This document shows, one piece after another, positions 35,153-48,500 of a stretch of DNA of 64,000 nt (positions are counted from its first letter, which is position 1; every line of letters begins with the position of its first letter). The notes beneath the pieces are model-generated. The model searched no databases. It was not told where the DNA came from and saw only the letters and a list, made by a program, of their open reading frames with translations. A program made the position numbers and the translations under genes. Source of the stretch: Euptelea pleiosperma (taxonomy: Eukaryota; Streptophyta; Magnoliopsida; Ranunculales; Eupteleaceae); contig CM068546.1 of the NCBI GenBank assembly GCA_035048495.1, positions 10,218,435 through 10,282,434 on the forward strand, written 5' to 3'.

Positions 35153-38100
35153 ATGCATATGGAAGATCAGACAAAGAATCACCCACCTGGTTTGATTTTG
35201 TTCATGGGTTCTTTAATTTCTTCTTCTTGTTTCTTTGTAGACTGTAGAGTAGGTTTGATGGTATTTGTTTTTTTCTTCTTAGCAGGGCACGAGGTTCATG
35301 GACCTCACGTTTGTCACAAATGCGGTTGGACCTTCCCCAACCCACACCCCAGTGCGAAACACCGACGAGCACACAAGAAGGTTTGCGGAAAGCTTGATGG
35401 CTTTAAGATACCTGAAGAAAAAGCCCATTTTGCTCTCTCCGACGACGACGACCATCTCTCCGACGATGATCACAAAAAAGGTAAGATTTTTTTTTTTGAG
35501 GATTCTTTGTTTGGTTGATTGAAGATTTTAATTGAATTAATTAATTGTTGTTTATATCAATTAGTGGAAGAGACAAGGAACAATGAAAAGGGTAGTGGTA
35601 GGTTTCGAAGACAAGAATCGAACAGATCAGAAGAGGAGGAATTCTCCGACGCCGTCACTGAATTTACTGATACTGGGGCTAACTCGGCGATCGTCGAAAC
35701 GGTTGTGGTCGCAGGTGCTGCAGAACCAGATTTAAAGGCTATTGCTAGTGCCAGTAAGCTTTTCTAGACTCGAGGATGAATGATTAGTGCGATTAGCTTA
35801 TTAATTTACATTGCTGTTTCATCTGCATCGCGAATGTGTTTTATCTTCAAGTTCATAGTCGCTTTTATAGATTAAGTAGTTTCCCTGATTTGTCTGATCC
35901 ATACAAAATGTTAAATCAGAGTTAGCTTACTAGTTTATTTGGAACCTTCTCTTCTACATTGCAATTTAGGCAAGAAACAAATGTAATGAGAAGCCAGCAG
36001 ATCAAGTAAGAAATTGATTGCAGAAACCTACCAAGAGAAAAAATAATTAAGAACCATGATGGTGTTCTCCTGAGGAGTATGCCTCTTTGTGGTCCACATT
36101 TATTCGACGGTCCTTGGGATTTGGGTTGCATATCTCAAGGACCATATGATGGTTGTGGACTCTCAGGAGATACCGTCATTTTCCAAATCATAAATATGTA
36201 AGAAGATTTGTGCTGCTGAGATTGATCTGTCTGTTCAGAATAAGAACACTAGAATTGTTAATTTAGTTAATATTTGCATGTTCACCATAACTCCAATATT
36301 GGCATTTTTCTTTATAGCATGATAGGATCGTTCTACAGTGATGGATGTGATGGCTTTGTTTGGGCACAGAGTCAAGTGACGATTGTGCACTGAATCGATT
36401 AATATAAAAGAAGGTAAGTAATTGGGGGCGTCCCCTATTTTTGATAAATCGGTCCTGATTAAAATGCAATATTGAGCATTGTTGTGGTCAATGCAATAAG
36501 GGGAACTTTATCTTTCCACTAAGGGGGGCATTCGTCTTATTTGTTATTATTTAGGTTGTCAGGGGTATCTCTGGTTTCTTAAAATGGCAAAGTCATGACA
36601 TTACAGTCAGATTTACGGCTTTTTCACTTCTCATATGTGGTGCTCAGCTCCTCAGGTTCTTTAAACTTCCATTCAATTGATATAAGCCGGAATGCTCTTT
36701 CCACCGATGAACATCCGCACAAATTGGACCATTATAGGTAATTTGAGCGCCATTCAACTTCACAATTGTAATAGGCATGTTCGAGTTAAGCATCGACCCA
36801 TGTGCATACGCATCCACTGGTGGAGTACTATCACTCCCCGTCTCCATTACATGATGTCCGATGACATAATGATCACAAAGGGCAAATATTGTGGCTGGTT
36901 TACACAAATCAACACCACACCACGTGTCTTCACAGACCCTATCATCACCAATCACAAAAAAAACACTTAACATCAACCACAAGTTGTTTAGAACATACCT
37001 AAGGTCTGCGGTTGCCTCAAAAACTATGTGGAAGCACTAAGATCCCCTTTAGAGGGGTGTGACTACCATAAAACCCCAAACCACCAAGTTCGGCTGCCCT
37101 AGAATCCTCTTTAAAGCACTCAAATCCCCTTTGGAGGTGCGTGGCTGCCCTAGAACCCCAAACCAGCAGGTTCGGCTGCCCTAGATCCGCAAAACAACAT
37201 GCATGGTTTAAAAAGGCGGAAGAGGCGTATGCCTTGAAACGGTAAGAAAATGCCTCGAGGTACCAAACTGAGGCTTACGCATCCTAGAACCCCAAACCAG
37301 TAGGTTCGGCTGCCCTAGATCCGCAAAACAGCATGCTTGGTTTAAAATGGTGGAAGAGGCATATGCCTCGAAACGGTAGGAAAATGCCTCGAGGTACCAA
37401 ACTGTGGCTTAAGCCTCAGTTGAGTGAGGCGTATGCCTTGAGGCGCAACTGATGCTTAAGCCTCAATTTAGGTGGTAAATCCCTAAACTGTGGGGCCATT
37501 TTTTTTTCTTTTTTATTCTTATTTTTGTTTTTTTCCAAAATACCCCCTCTACTACTTTTCTATGCTAAAAACGACCTAAAAGGTCTATATTGGGTTATCC
37601 AAAACTCTCTTTTTTGGGGAGAAATCCTAAATCTACTATTTGAACCCTAGTTTTTCCTATTTTAGAGAAATCCTCTTAGAGGGCTCAAATCTTATCAGAA
37701 TCACAATCCGTCACTTCCTACGGTTTTCTTGTGAGGAACCTTACCAAACTCAGGCAAGAAATTAAAGCATTGGAGAATTTTTTAGGTATGCGACCATATT
37801 TTCGGTTTTTGCCTTATTTTTCATAAATAAATGCAAAATTTTATTATTTTTCCTTCGTTAATTATTTTTTATTTTTTATTTTTATAATATGATTAAAGAT
37901 GGTGAGAGGGGTTTTTAAGAAACCCTTTTTTTTCAAGCATTCCCGACAGTGTCACTCCTAAGGTAAAAGTTATAGCCTCAATTACTTTTATGCTTCTTTA
38001 AGTTATTTTTTCACATGATATGTTGTTTTTTATTTTTGTAGAATTAATTATATTTTTTTAGAAAATTTTAAGCACTTTTTTTTAAAAAAAATTGAGGCTT

Positions 38101-39501
38101 AAATGAGGCTTACGCCTCGGTACCGCCTCGAGGCTACACCTCGCCTTTTTGAGATGAAATGCCTCAATTCCCAAACTAGCCTTTTTAAACTTTAACAGCA
38201 GGTGCGATGAACATTACCGTGATTAACAGTAACCCTGATCTAATGCTCTGATACCATGTTACAAACGGTTTGTTATTTGTAGTGTTACAAACCTACGGTT
38301 TGTTAATTGAAAAGAGAAGAAAGGAAAATCATGTGTATCTCCACACGAATCCATCTCTTTTTATATTATTAACTATCGGAAATTACAAATAGACCCTTGA
38401 AGAATACAATAATAGCAGAGACACCGTGGCAATCTAAATAATTATAAATAAGGACATATTCTAACACCAATCACTTCCCTAAAAGAACTAACTTAAACAG
38501 TTTAATTTAGGTAGGACTCGCATAAAACAGCCAAGTTGGCCGTCTGATATAAATGAAAGTTTTTCATCTAGTTTGAGAATGAAGCAACTAAGAAACACTA
38601 AACTCTGCTAATTGAACTTCAAACAGGGATTACTTAGTCGAGGTAGTCAATTAAGTCCTTGCATTTGTAGAAATCTTGTGACACCCCCTTTAACAAGTCA
38701 ATTAACCTCTTGTCAGCTTCCCAAGAAATGTGGTGAAAAGGAACCTCTTAACCTCCGCACGAATTTGTTATCTCATTGATCCAATCTTCTAATTAGCACG
38801 AGTAATGATATTTCGTCATGACCAACCTAATTATATCAAGAGATTGCCTTTGATAATTAATGGATCAGAAAATGGCAGGGAAGAAAGGCTCTGATCCTTG
38901 TTGCATTTGAATCACTTTGGCTCCACACCCTTCAACACACCCAAGGCCACGAGTAAACCACCCACATTGATTGATCTCGGGTTTATTAACTGAGCTAGCA
39001 CAAAAAAATATAAGGGGGGAATTGGAGATTGATTTAAACCCCTGGAATTCTTATTTTCTCTTACCCAACGATGGATATCTTCTACTTTCACAATTTGGAC
39101 TCTTATTTTCTCTTACCCTACGATGGATCTTCCACTTCCACAATTTAGAATCATATACTAGCCAATACGCTCATGAGATAAAGACCAAATTGATTTGCAT
39201 AGGGCTCCACATGGATTTCTCAAGTGCAAATACCTCAAAATCGATTCAAATTGAATAATATCGATCCAAGTGCCTATGAGAGGAGCATTTTGCACAACGA
39301 AGACCAATGACATCATTAGTGGGGAGGAATGTGCAAGTTGAAGGGCCTAAAAGGGCGAGGGGATGGCCAAAACGGGAGTGGATTGAGTTTTTGAGAGGAG
39401 ATTTTAAGAAAATTGCCTTAACGGAAGAGATGGCTTTAGACAAGATTGAATGGAGAAACATGATTCGTGCAACCAACCCCATACCGTTGTGAAAAAGGCT
39501 T

Positions 39502-39554
<53 letters not shown>

Positions 39555-42500
39555 ATGTTTTAGCATTTAAGAGTAAGGACTAAAGAAGTTATTTTTTAAA
39601 TATTCAATTCAAATGTTCAGTTCTTTTTTCTTCCACTATCCACCCATGTCCATAGTTTTGTTGCATTTCCACCCACCCTTGTTATGTCCTGGCTAGTGTT
39701 TTAAAACCCTGACCGGCCAATTGAAGCGGTGAACTAGTCTGGGTCAACATTGACCCGAAACTTTTAGTTAAATTTTTTTTACAAAAACCAAGAAAAACTT
39801 GGACAAGCTGTCCCGGTGAACCGGCCAGGCCATCAGTTCAATGATCGGTCTGGTTTTAAAAAGTAAAATCATGGCCTTAGTTAATATCTTCCATTTTTTT
39901 TTTAAAATAAAGGTGTTGGGTGAGGTGCTTTTGTCCTAAAGCATGAGACATAAGCTTTGAGTAGTGGGGTGTAAGCCTCATGTGCACGTCTTTTTAAATG
40001 AAATAAAAAATACAGTAATATGATATATTCAATCAAAAGAAAATTTTAGAAAAATTATTCACCTGGAATCAAGGTTTAAAATTTCGTTTCGGAGGAATGT
40101 CTCAGTCAAGTGAAAAATCGAGACAAACTCCGAAATGAAACGAAACATTGAAAAAATTGTGAAAAAACGAAGTTTTCGAAACACTTCCGAAACATTTCGA
40201 AATATTTCCAAATCATTAAATCATATTTTTTCTTTTTTTTGGATTGTATCGGATTGTCTCAGTGAAACAAACCGAAACATACAAAACATTCCGGTTTTCT
40301 TATGAAACACGAAACATTCCAAAATTTTAAACCATGCCTAGAATAGCTTGTTATTATTTGACTAATGGTTCGGAGGAGGAAAAAAAGGAACTTTTGCAAC
40401 ACACCCCTGAAAATCGAAAGTAAATTAGTAATATCCGTTATACTTTCAAACTTTAGGAGTACCCCCTTTGACCTTGTTTCATCGTCATTTGACTCGAGTT
40501 AAAACATGACATGCATCATGCGCCTATTAATGCACATATGAAGAACCAAAATATTACAAATAAAATGCTAATGGCGCGTGATTCAAGTCCGTTTTAACTT
40601 GAGGCAACCACTGTTAAACTAGGTCAATGGGAGTAATCCTGAAGTTTGACAGTATAAGGGTTATGACTATATATTTTTCATTTTCAGGGGTTCTTGCAAA
40701 AATACCCAAAAAATAAAGGGGAAGTAAAATTGAAGTTTTAATGTACTACCACCCAAATTACCATTACTAGCATATGCACATCAGGTGTAAGCCTTTGACA
40801 TGAGGCATTAAAAAATGCATAAAAAGTGTGAGGCATATGCATTTCTTAAAGCCTCGGTATATGAGGAGTATGCTACTCCAGTATTTTTGCTCTCTTCAGA
40901 AGCCTCATATCATTTTGTAGAAGCCTCACCTTGAAGTGTAAAAGCCTCAAATGCCTTCTAAAACAATGGCCTCATCAGTGTTATCTCTCACCAGTCTCAA
41001 ATCCTCCAATCAGACACCACTAAACAATCCTTGATTGATATTATTACTCACTGGCAACAACTTTTGAAGGATTTTTCGATTGCTAAAAATCCTTTGTGGT
41101 TAGGGGCTTCAAATGCTTGTGCTACTATTGTATATTCACCAATAGCCCCTTGCAACGATACCACCATTGTTTGTCTAGACAAGCACAAAACTGTATAACA
41201 ATGAGGTAAGAAAAAAAATTATATGTATATTCAACTGTCAAGGGATAGGGAGAGTGGTCAACAAAGTATGTCATGTGCAAATCTCCATAGTCAAACCCGT
41301 GCTCTCAACATTTTGGGAGGGGGGTTTGGAGAAGGATAGATCCACACCATGTACACATTATAAATTGTTTACATTGTGTTTGTGTGTGGCCTTTATACTT
41401 AGTTTTTAGCAGTTCTGTTTGTGATCTTTATACTATTTGGTAACTTTTGTTTTATTCCTTATACATAAGGTTAGCCCATTTATTTATTTTCCAGTGCATA
41501 AGCTGTGGTTAGGCGGGACTCCCACCAGACTCTAATAATAAATACAAGATTACAAGTCTTGATATCTATATCCACAAGCATCCTCACATATAATACAGAT
41601 CACAAAATTGCTAGGAGGAACAAGGGTTGATACCACAAGATATGCTGCCCTGTTTGTCTCCCTCCAAACATGTGTTACTTCCCAAAACTGAAATATCAAG
41701 GTCTTGAAGGATAGATCATAAGCATCTTCGAGCGCGCCAAGGCCAAGGAGTAATCTGGTTAATAGAATTAGCTGCAAAAGAAGAGTGTCTGAAGGGGGAT
41801 TCTAGAAATATTACTTTGAAAAGCTACCTGAGTGCCTTTTTTAATTGCCTCTTAACTCAATCAAATAAATGGGGACATTTTTGGCGCATGGATAGTGATA
41901 CGCCAGCAAAGGCATCCCTCGACAATTTTTAAGGATGCCTCCAATATATGCACTATCTTCTTTGATAGATCTGTCTGTGTTGAGAGCCTCAACATCCTGC
42001 AATGGTTTTCTCCAAGTACACCATCACATACTTGATGGAACAAAAACAATAAGGATATACCAATTTTCCTATATGTATCATGACTTTGAGGATTTTGCTA
42101 TGCTCTTTGGTAACTTCCTGAAAAATTCTAGCTTTTCTTTCAGCCTATATACGATAAATGGTAGGTGCTCTTCACAAGATTAGCTCTATTATTGTTAGCC
42201 TAGTCACAAAAATCTCCAATTTTTTAAAAAATTCTCCGATTTTTTGACTTCACGAATCAATCGCCGATTAATCGGCAAAATCTCCGATTAATAAAAAAAA
42301 ATGGCGATTAATCAGCGATTTTACCGAATTTTGCCGATTAATCGGCTGAGATCCATTTTTTCCCCTTTTGATTTCGATTTTACTGATTTTGGAATTATGA
42401 ATGATATATCATGCTTATTAGTTATGACTTATTACTATGGAATTATAGATGTGGTTTTCATCATATAAATGTGTTTTGTTAAAAACAACATTTCTAACTT

Positions 42501-45500
42501 GAAAAATGCCATGATATATTTTCTATTTTTGTTGATTTCTACCGATTTTTACCGAATTTATCCGAATTTTTCCAACTTGACCCCTTGCCGATTTATTGCC
42601 GAATCCCGACTTTGTGACTATGATTGTTAGCTGCATACCTGCTAATTAGCCACTATTGATAATTATTCATTCCAGACTTGAATTCTTCTTCTAGGATTAT
42701 CACACAATCCAAGAAGTGAATTCCAGATGTGCTTTGAGAATGAGCAACGAAAGAACAAGTGTTCGACATTTTCTTGGGCTTTCTAACATAACACATGTTT
42801 AGACTCAACAAACTTTCCGATTTAGACAAGAACAATGCCAGTAATTGACATCTGTTTGCAAGCTAGCCAAGCAATGAAGGAATGGCGAGTAACATTAAAT
42901 GTACTACACACGATACAATTCCAACAAGAAGTAGGAGCCTTGAATCTTAGAGATTCTCAAGCTAGTTTCCTTGAAAACAGGCCTTTGGTCGTCAGTCCAT
43001 ATTATTTCATCATGGAGCTCTTCACAAGGGTTATCTAGAAGTTGAACATCATGCCAATTAGCCATAAGGTAATCTGAATGTGATTGAAGAGTAAGCCATT
43101 GGCTTCCATTGACTATTTAGGAGACAGGCATTTCAGCCCCAACCAGCATAAGTATAGTGATCTCAGCAAGTTTCCATCTGGGATGCCAAGGATCTAACCA
43201 CATCAACGAGCTGTGACCATCACCTATTATGTGAGTAATGAGCCCTTAGCTTTAGGTCTAATTTTAGCTTGGATCTCCAGCTCCAAGAACAGTTGGATGG
43301 CATAGGGACAGTCCAAAATCTATCCTCTGAAGATATTTCCTCTTAAGCCATCTTGTTCATGGATTATCAAATCCAGAAGTTAGCCTCCAAACAGCTCGCA
43401 TGATTGCTGCTTTGGAAACTTCTCTAATTCTTCTCAAGCCCAAACCACCCTCCACCTTTGGAAATTACATTCATCACAATTAACACAATGGATTTTCTTA
43501 TTTCAATCTGGTCCATCCCACATTCCATCTTTTCAGTTACAGCTTTTGGAAGACCGAAACACCCACTCCAATAAAGATGGAACGATGTGAGGACTGATTT
43601 GGCTAACTCCAATCTTCTTGCATAAGTGAGTGATCAAATAGTCCAGTTGTTGAATCTGTTCTTTATCAGTTATGTGCTGACAATCAGATTCAGAAAGCTT
43701 CATAGGAGTTGAAGGGAAACCGCAAACCCAAGTGCTTAACTGGCAATGAACCTTCTTTAAACTGGAGGATATGATCCTTCTGCAATTGCTCTTTGATTCT
43801 TGGGAAAATTATAACACTTTTGGACTTGTTTACATGAAGACCCGAAACATCACTGAACCATTCAAAATGGAATCAAATTTGACAATGGTGCAAATATCTG
43901 ACTTAAAAATCATGAGATCATTAGTGAAAATCAAATTAGATATATTTAACTCATTACAAGAAGGATATAGAAGAATAGATTTCTCTTACACAGCTGAGTT
44001 CATGAGAATTGAGAACACCTCCATTTCAAAAGTAAACAAGGAGGTAGGGGATCTCCTTGCTGAATGTTTCTTGAATCTTTGAAGTAGCTCACTAAAGTTC
44101 CATTTATGTCAATATCATGGTTTTAAAACTTGGTTTCAAGGGTTGGATCATCCGAGGCTGAGACTGAGCCCAGCCAATTCGGTCTCGGCTCTGTCTTGGA
44201 CAATCCAGTGTGAGAAAAAAGAAAGAAAGAATATTTGGAAAACAGAGCTTCTCCATTATTCCCAAAAGGAAAGACCAATTAGTAGTGTCATTAGCCTCAT
44301 GGATCTCAATCTTAAGCACCTCCTTCGTTGGCCCTCTCTTTTGGTCGAATACTCTAACCAGCTCGTGAGCAAGAAGGATATTGTCCGATATCAACCTTTT
44401 CTTGATAAAGGTAGACTAACTTTCATACATAAGATAATCCATCAATTCTTTAAGTCTGTTCTCCAGAATCTTCGTAATGAACTTGTAAAGAATATTACCA
44501 AGAGAAATTGGTCTATAGTCTCTTAGGCTTCTCTTGTATGCATGTTTAGTTTTTAGGGATGTTCATGTTTTAACTATTAAAAACTCTTCATGTATCAGAG
44601 TGATATGCCCGTTGAAACTACATCCCAGGAGTACTTTTATATGTTTAGAAATTTTCAGCTTCCCATCCTTGTAATTATTAGAAAACTTTCATGTGAGGGC
44701 AATTATTTGCATTATACTGGTCATTATTATTGAGCCAAACTAGAATGACCTTTCTCTGGCAACCACATGCTTATTTTTTTTTATAGGTAATGGCGAAAAC
44801 TTTATTAGAAGTTAGAGGAAAAAATGGAAGCCAGAATAAGTTTCCAAGGTACAAAGATGGCCATTGTACAACTTTTGTCAATGAATTGGATACATCATTT
44901 GCACTCCTATAAATATATCTGTACAAAATCCCTTGTTAACACAAAAGTCTCTAATTTTATTGATAGTATTTGCAAGTCTCCACCATTAGTTTGGGTCCAG
45001 AATGCTTTTTACTCATCCTAAAATGATTTTCAGAAATGTGCTATTCAGATTTTTGAAGTGGTGCTTTCTGAGAAATTGAAAACATCAGAATTTCCATTTA
45101 TGTGGGTCACTCTCACTGTTGTTTGAAAAGCTTACATCTCAATGTCGTCATCATATATTCACATAAAAGGATCCTACAATCAGAGATACAATACAGCAAC
45201 AAGGATGGGATATTAGTGTTCAATAGCAGAGAAAAAAAGGACTAGAAAAATTCCAGAAATAGGAAACAATGATGATGATGTCATGTTGATAACATCTTAT
45301 TTCTAGACTGCTATTTCCAGATTTTGGTTTCCCATGGTTATGGTTAATTTTGGTAATTTATGGGGAATTTTTACGAGGATTTTAATGGAGTTTTAGGAAG
45401 TCCCATGTTGACCATTTATTTTTTTAACTGCTCAAGTTTGTTTCTATAATGATAAAAGAAAAGATTGTTTATATTTTCTCTTTTTTTTCCAGACTTTAGG

Positions 45501-48500
45501 AAGGACAGAAATTACTAGTTTAGTTTTTATATCTTAATGTTGATTTTCTTTAGGAAGGGCAGGAATTGATAGTTTTGGGTTGGTTTTAGAGGAATTTGAT
45601 GGTTGAGACTAAAAGCAAACATTTTGATGGATAACAGAGTTTAGCTCAGTCTTCGACAGTTTTCTTAAGGTTCAACTTATTAGTAATGAAATCCTTATAT
45701 GCATTCAAATTCTTGTAATGTTTAATGTTTTGTATATTCTCCTTTTTTATCAGCTTTGAGAGTTTGTATTAAATTTGAAGTGGAAAGGAACTGTTTTCTT
45801 TTAATTTTTTTCCCCAATGACTTGCTTGCGCAAATTATGTCAACACAATCCGAAGTGGAAGTCTTCATACTCGGTTTAATTTTTATTTAGCAGACTCCGA
45901 CTGTCTATCCTGTTAACAAACATAGTTTTGTGAGACTGAAGTGGAGCTTTCAACTCCAAAATTTAAGTATCAATTCCTCTTCATTGCGTGTTTCTTTTAG
46001 ATGATGGGCCCTGTAATTGTAGAATTTCATGTGCAGATATCATCGAACCGGCGAACAATTCAACACATGGCAGCCAAGTACAAAGTCCCCAAGCTTTGAA
46101 AAGTCTAGCGGATCAGTTGGAGAGTGACACACAGTTCCAAGATCATGCCTCAATCACTACAATGGGTTTAATTTCAAATTCTGTTTCAGATAAGGTGGGT
46201 GAATCATTAACTGGTGAGCTGACCGAGGGAAGAAATGGTTCTCCCAGTTTCATACCCTCTGTCAAACCTGAAGCACCAGAAAATTTGCATGCTGAGAATA
46301 GCCAAATTGGCGAGAATGTGGAGTCTATGGCATTTATTGGGCAGGATGCAGATACAAAATGTGATGCAGATGGAAGCTTATCAACCATGGCAGATTCATC
46401 CAGTAAAATTGCAAGCGAATCTGAGACAGATGTTAAGGTACAAAAGATGGATGGGTTTAAAGCAGAAGCAATTTCATCAGATGTTACTGATGCCAGTACT
46501 ATAATAACGGCAGATACCATACCCATGGATGGGGCTGTGGACTCGAAGGAAGAGGAAAACAATGCTTGGGGACAAAAGATGTCCAAAAATAAACTCTCTC
46601 CTGATACTTCTTCACACTCTGTGGATGTTGAAGCAGTTGAACATATGGATGGTGCTCTTGTGGACACTGCTCAAGTTGGAGCGGATTGTGCACACAAAGT
46701 AGATAATGAGTGTTCTCGTGATAACGTTGAGGGTTGCAATATAAATGAAGTAAATGAAAATCTACCTGCACTTTCAGAACCTGCTCATATGCCTGTAGAA
46801 GAACATTCTGAGATGATGGTTAACGATTGTAAAGACCATGAACCAGTGAAATCAGAAATATCTCGAACCCTTGACTGTGGTGAAGCAATAAGGGAGATGA
46901 AAGTCAAAAGTCCTGTTTCTGAGGAAACTCAATCAGGTTTTCTGTCCAGTAAATCAGGTGAAAGTGTCAACGTCTCTTCTTCAGCTATGCAAGTTCTTGA
47001 AGATAACCATCAACTGGAAGGGACGGGCAGCAAAAGTGTGATCGAAGAGGTATCCGTTGAATTTGAAACTGATATTTCTGAAGCAAAAGATACGATCAGT
47101 GAAGGCCTTGAATCACATGGATTGGAAACCTTTCTAGATGCCACAAGCAGAGATGTAACATATAGAGACACGGAGAAAAGTCAAATGGTTTGCTCTCTAA
47201 AAGATGAGGAACCTCACTATCCTCAGCAGGATTTATCACACAATATCCTGCCAGAAACCTTTATGGTTGTTGCAGCTGGTAGGGGTACCACAGTTTCTCC
47301 TACAGATGCTGCAGTTCACGAAGCAACCAATGCTGTTAGTGGCCATGGTGATGGTAATGGTTATGATGTTGTTCATGAAGAGGCTAGAATTGACAATTCT
47401 GATACAGCTGGGAACTGCATCAGAGGAGGAGATACAGATGAAAACTCCACAACAAACACAAAGGATGCCCCTGAAGCTGCAAGTTGTCTCTCTGAATCTG
47501 AAAAGGGTTTACAAGAAACTGAATCCACACTTTTGGATGCAGTAGTAGATTCAAGTGGAATGGGTATAATCACTAGCCACTTGGAAAATATAACAGAACC
47601 TCCTTCTGACCCACAGGATTGCCAGGATGAAAATTTACAGGAAAGTTCAAAAGAACTTGAAGTCAGTAGAAGCATTGATCCTTCCTCTGTTAGCAAAACA
47701 GAGGTTCAGGTGGAGGTGGAGTCCATTGGTGCAGACAGTGGGGTTGCTGAAATTCCTCACGAAGAGACACTAAATCATAGTAGTGAACTTGGATTGTTCC
47801 ATAGTGGTGCAGAAAACCACATATCTAAGTCCATGCCTTCAGCAGTGGATACTGGATCTTGCGTTCTGAGTTCTGGCAGAGTTGAAGACAACAGCACCAA
47901 AGGTTTTGGTGAAGGAGATGCTTCTGACATTCATTCTGAATCTTTGCAGGAAGAAGGCAATAACAATCTTCTTAAACAAAAGTCTGATGCTTCAGCAGTT
48001 GTGCCTCCAGATGCTTCCATTGATTCTATTAGCCAAACTGATAGTGTGGAAGGCTGTTGGGGCTCTGTTTCAGGTATGTTTTTTTTCTGTCACTTTTTTC
48101 CTTCATTAAGTTGCAGGACTAAGTGGCTGACCATGTATAATTTTCTCTAGTTCTGTATAAATTGTTTAATTTGGTAATTGATGCAGAAGGATCAGCCTTC
48201 ATGCTTTTGTAAAGTCAGTTTATTTGTTTGTTTGTTGCAGATGGTCTGGCTTCTTCCTTAAGAGATGCTACAGATGCACCACCCATCCCTGCTGCTGAAG
48301 CTCTACCAGAGACTGATAACCAAGTATCAAAGGAGGAAGCACAAGTAGCTGACTTAAATAGAAGAGGTGCTTCTGAGGAACATCGTTCTGGCAACAACGA
48401 TATCTTTGAGCCACCTTCTTTCATGACATTGGTCCAACCCAACAATGGGAACAACCAGCAGTCTGCTTCTGAAATCCAGACAGCACAAGATCTGCAACAG

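Larger units (their letters stand above)
36640..38466 (-). mobile_element. Copia LTR-retrotransposon remnant in intron 3
   Basis: Minus strand. An LTR at 38466-38257 (210 bp, TGTTAGAATATG ... TTTGTAACA) is followed by TGGTATCAGAGC at 38256-38245, the Met-tRNA primer site. After a leader interrupted by the element at 37336-38193 comes a gag start (MPITIVKLNGA, then a frame like LSTTYEK) at about 36890-36640. The rest of the polyprotein and the 3' LTR are missing. The remnant is antisense to the host gene. Confidence 0.75.

Noticed and set aside
39246..39566. Ile-rich antisense open frame over the ATG repeat
   Set aside because: It arises only from the (ATG)n tail of the RTE element on the other strand.
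45988..46000. Start of a separate gene at 45988
   Set aside because: The frame begins at GTG inside a polypyrimidine-AG acceptor, and phase fits the donor at 35754, so it is an exon rather than a gene start.
46143..46667. 174-residue open frame antisense to the zinc-finger gene
   Set aside because: A shadow of the Ser/Glu-rich coding strand with no motif or splice context.
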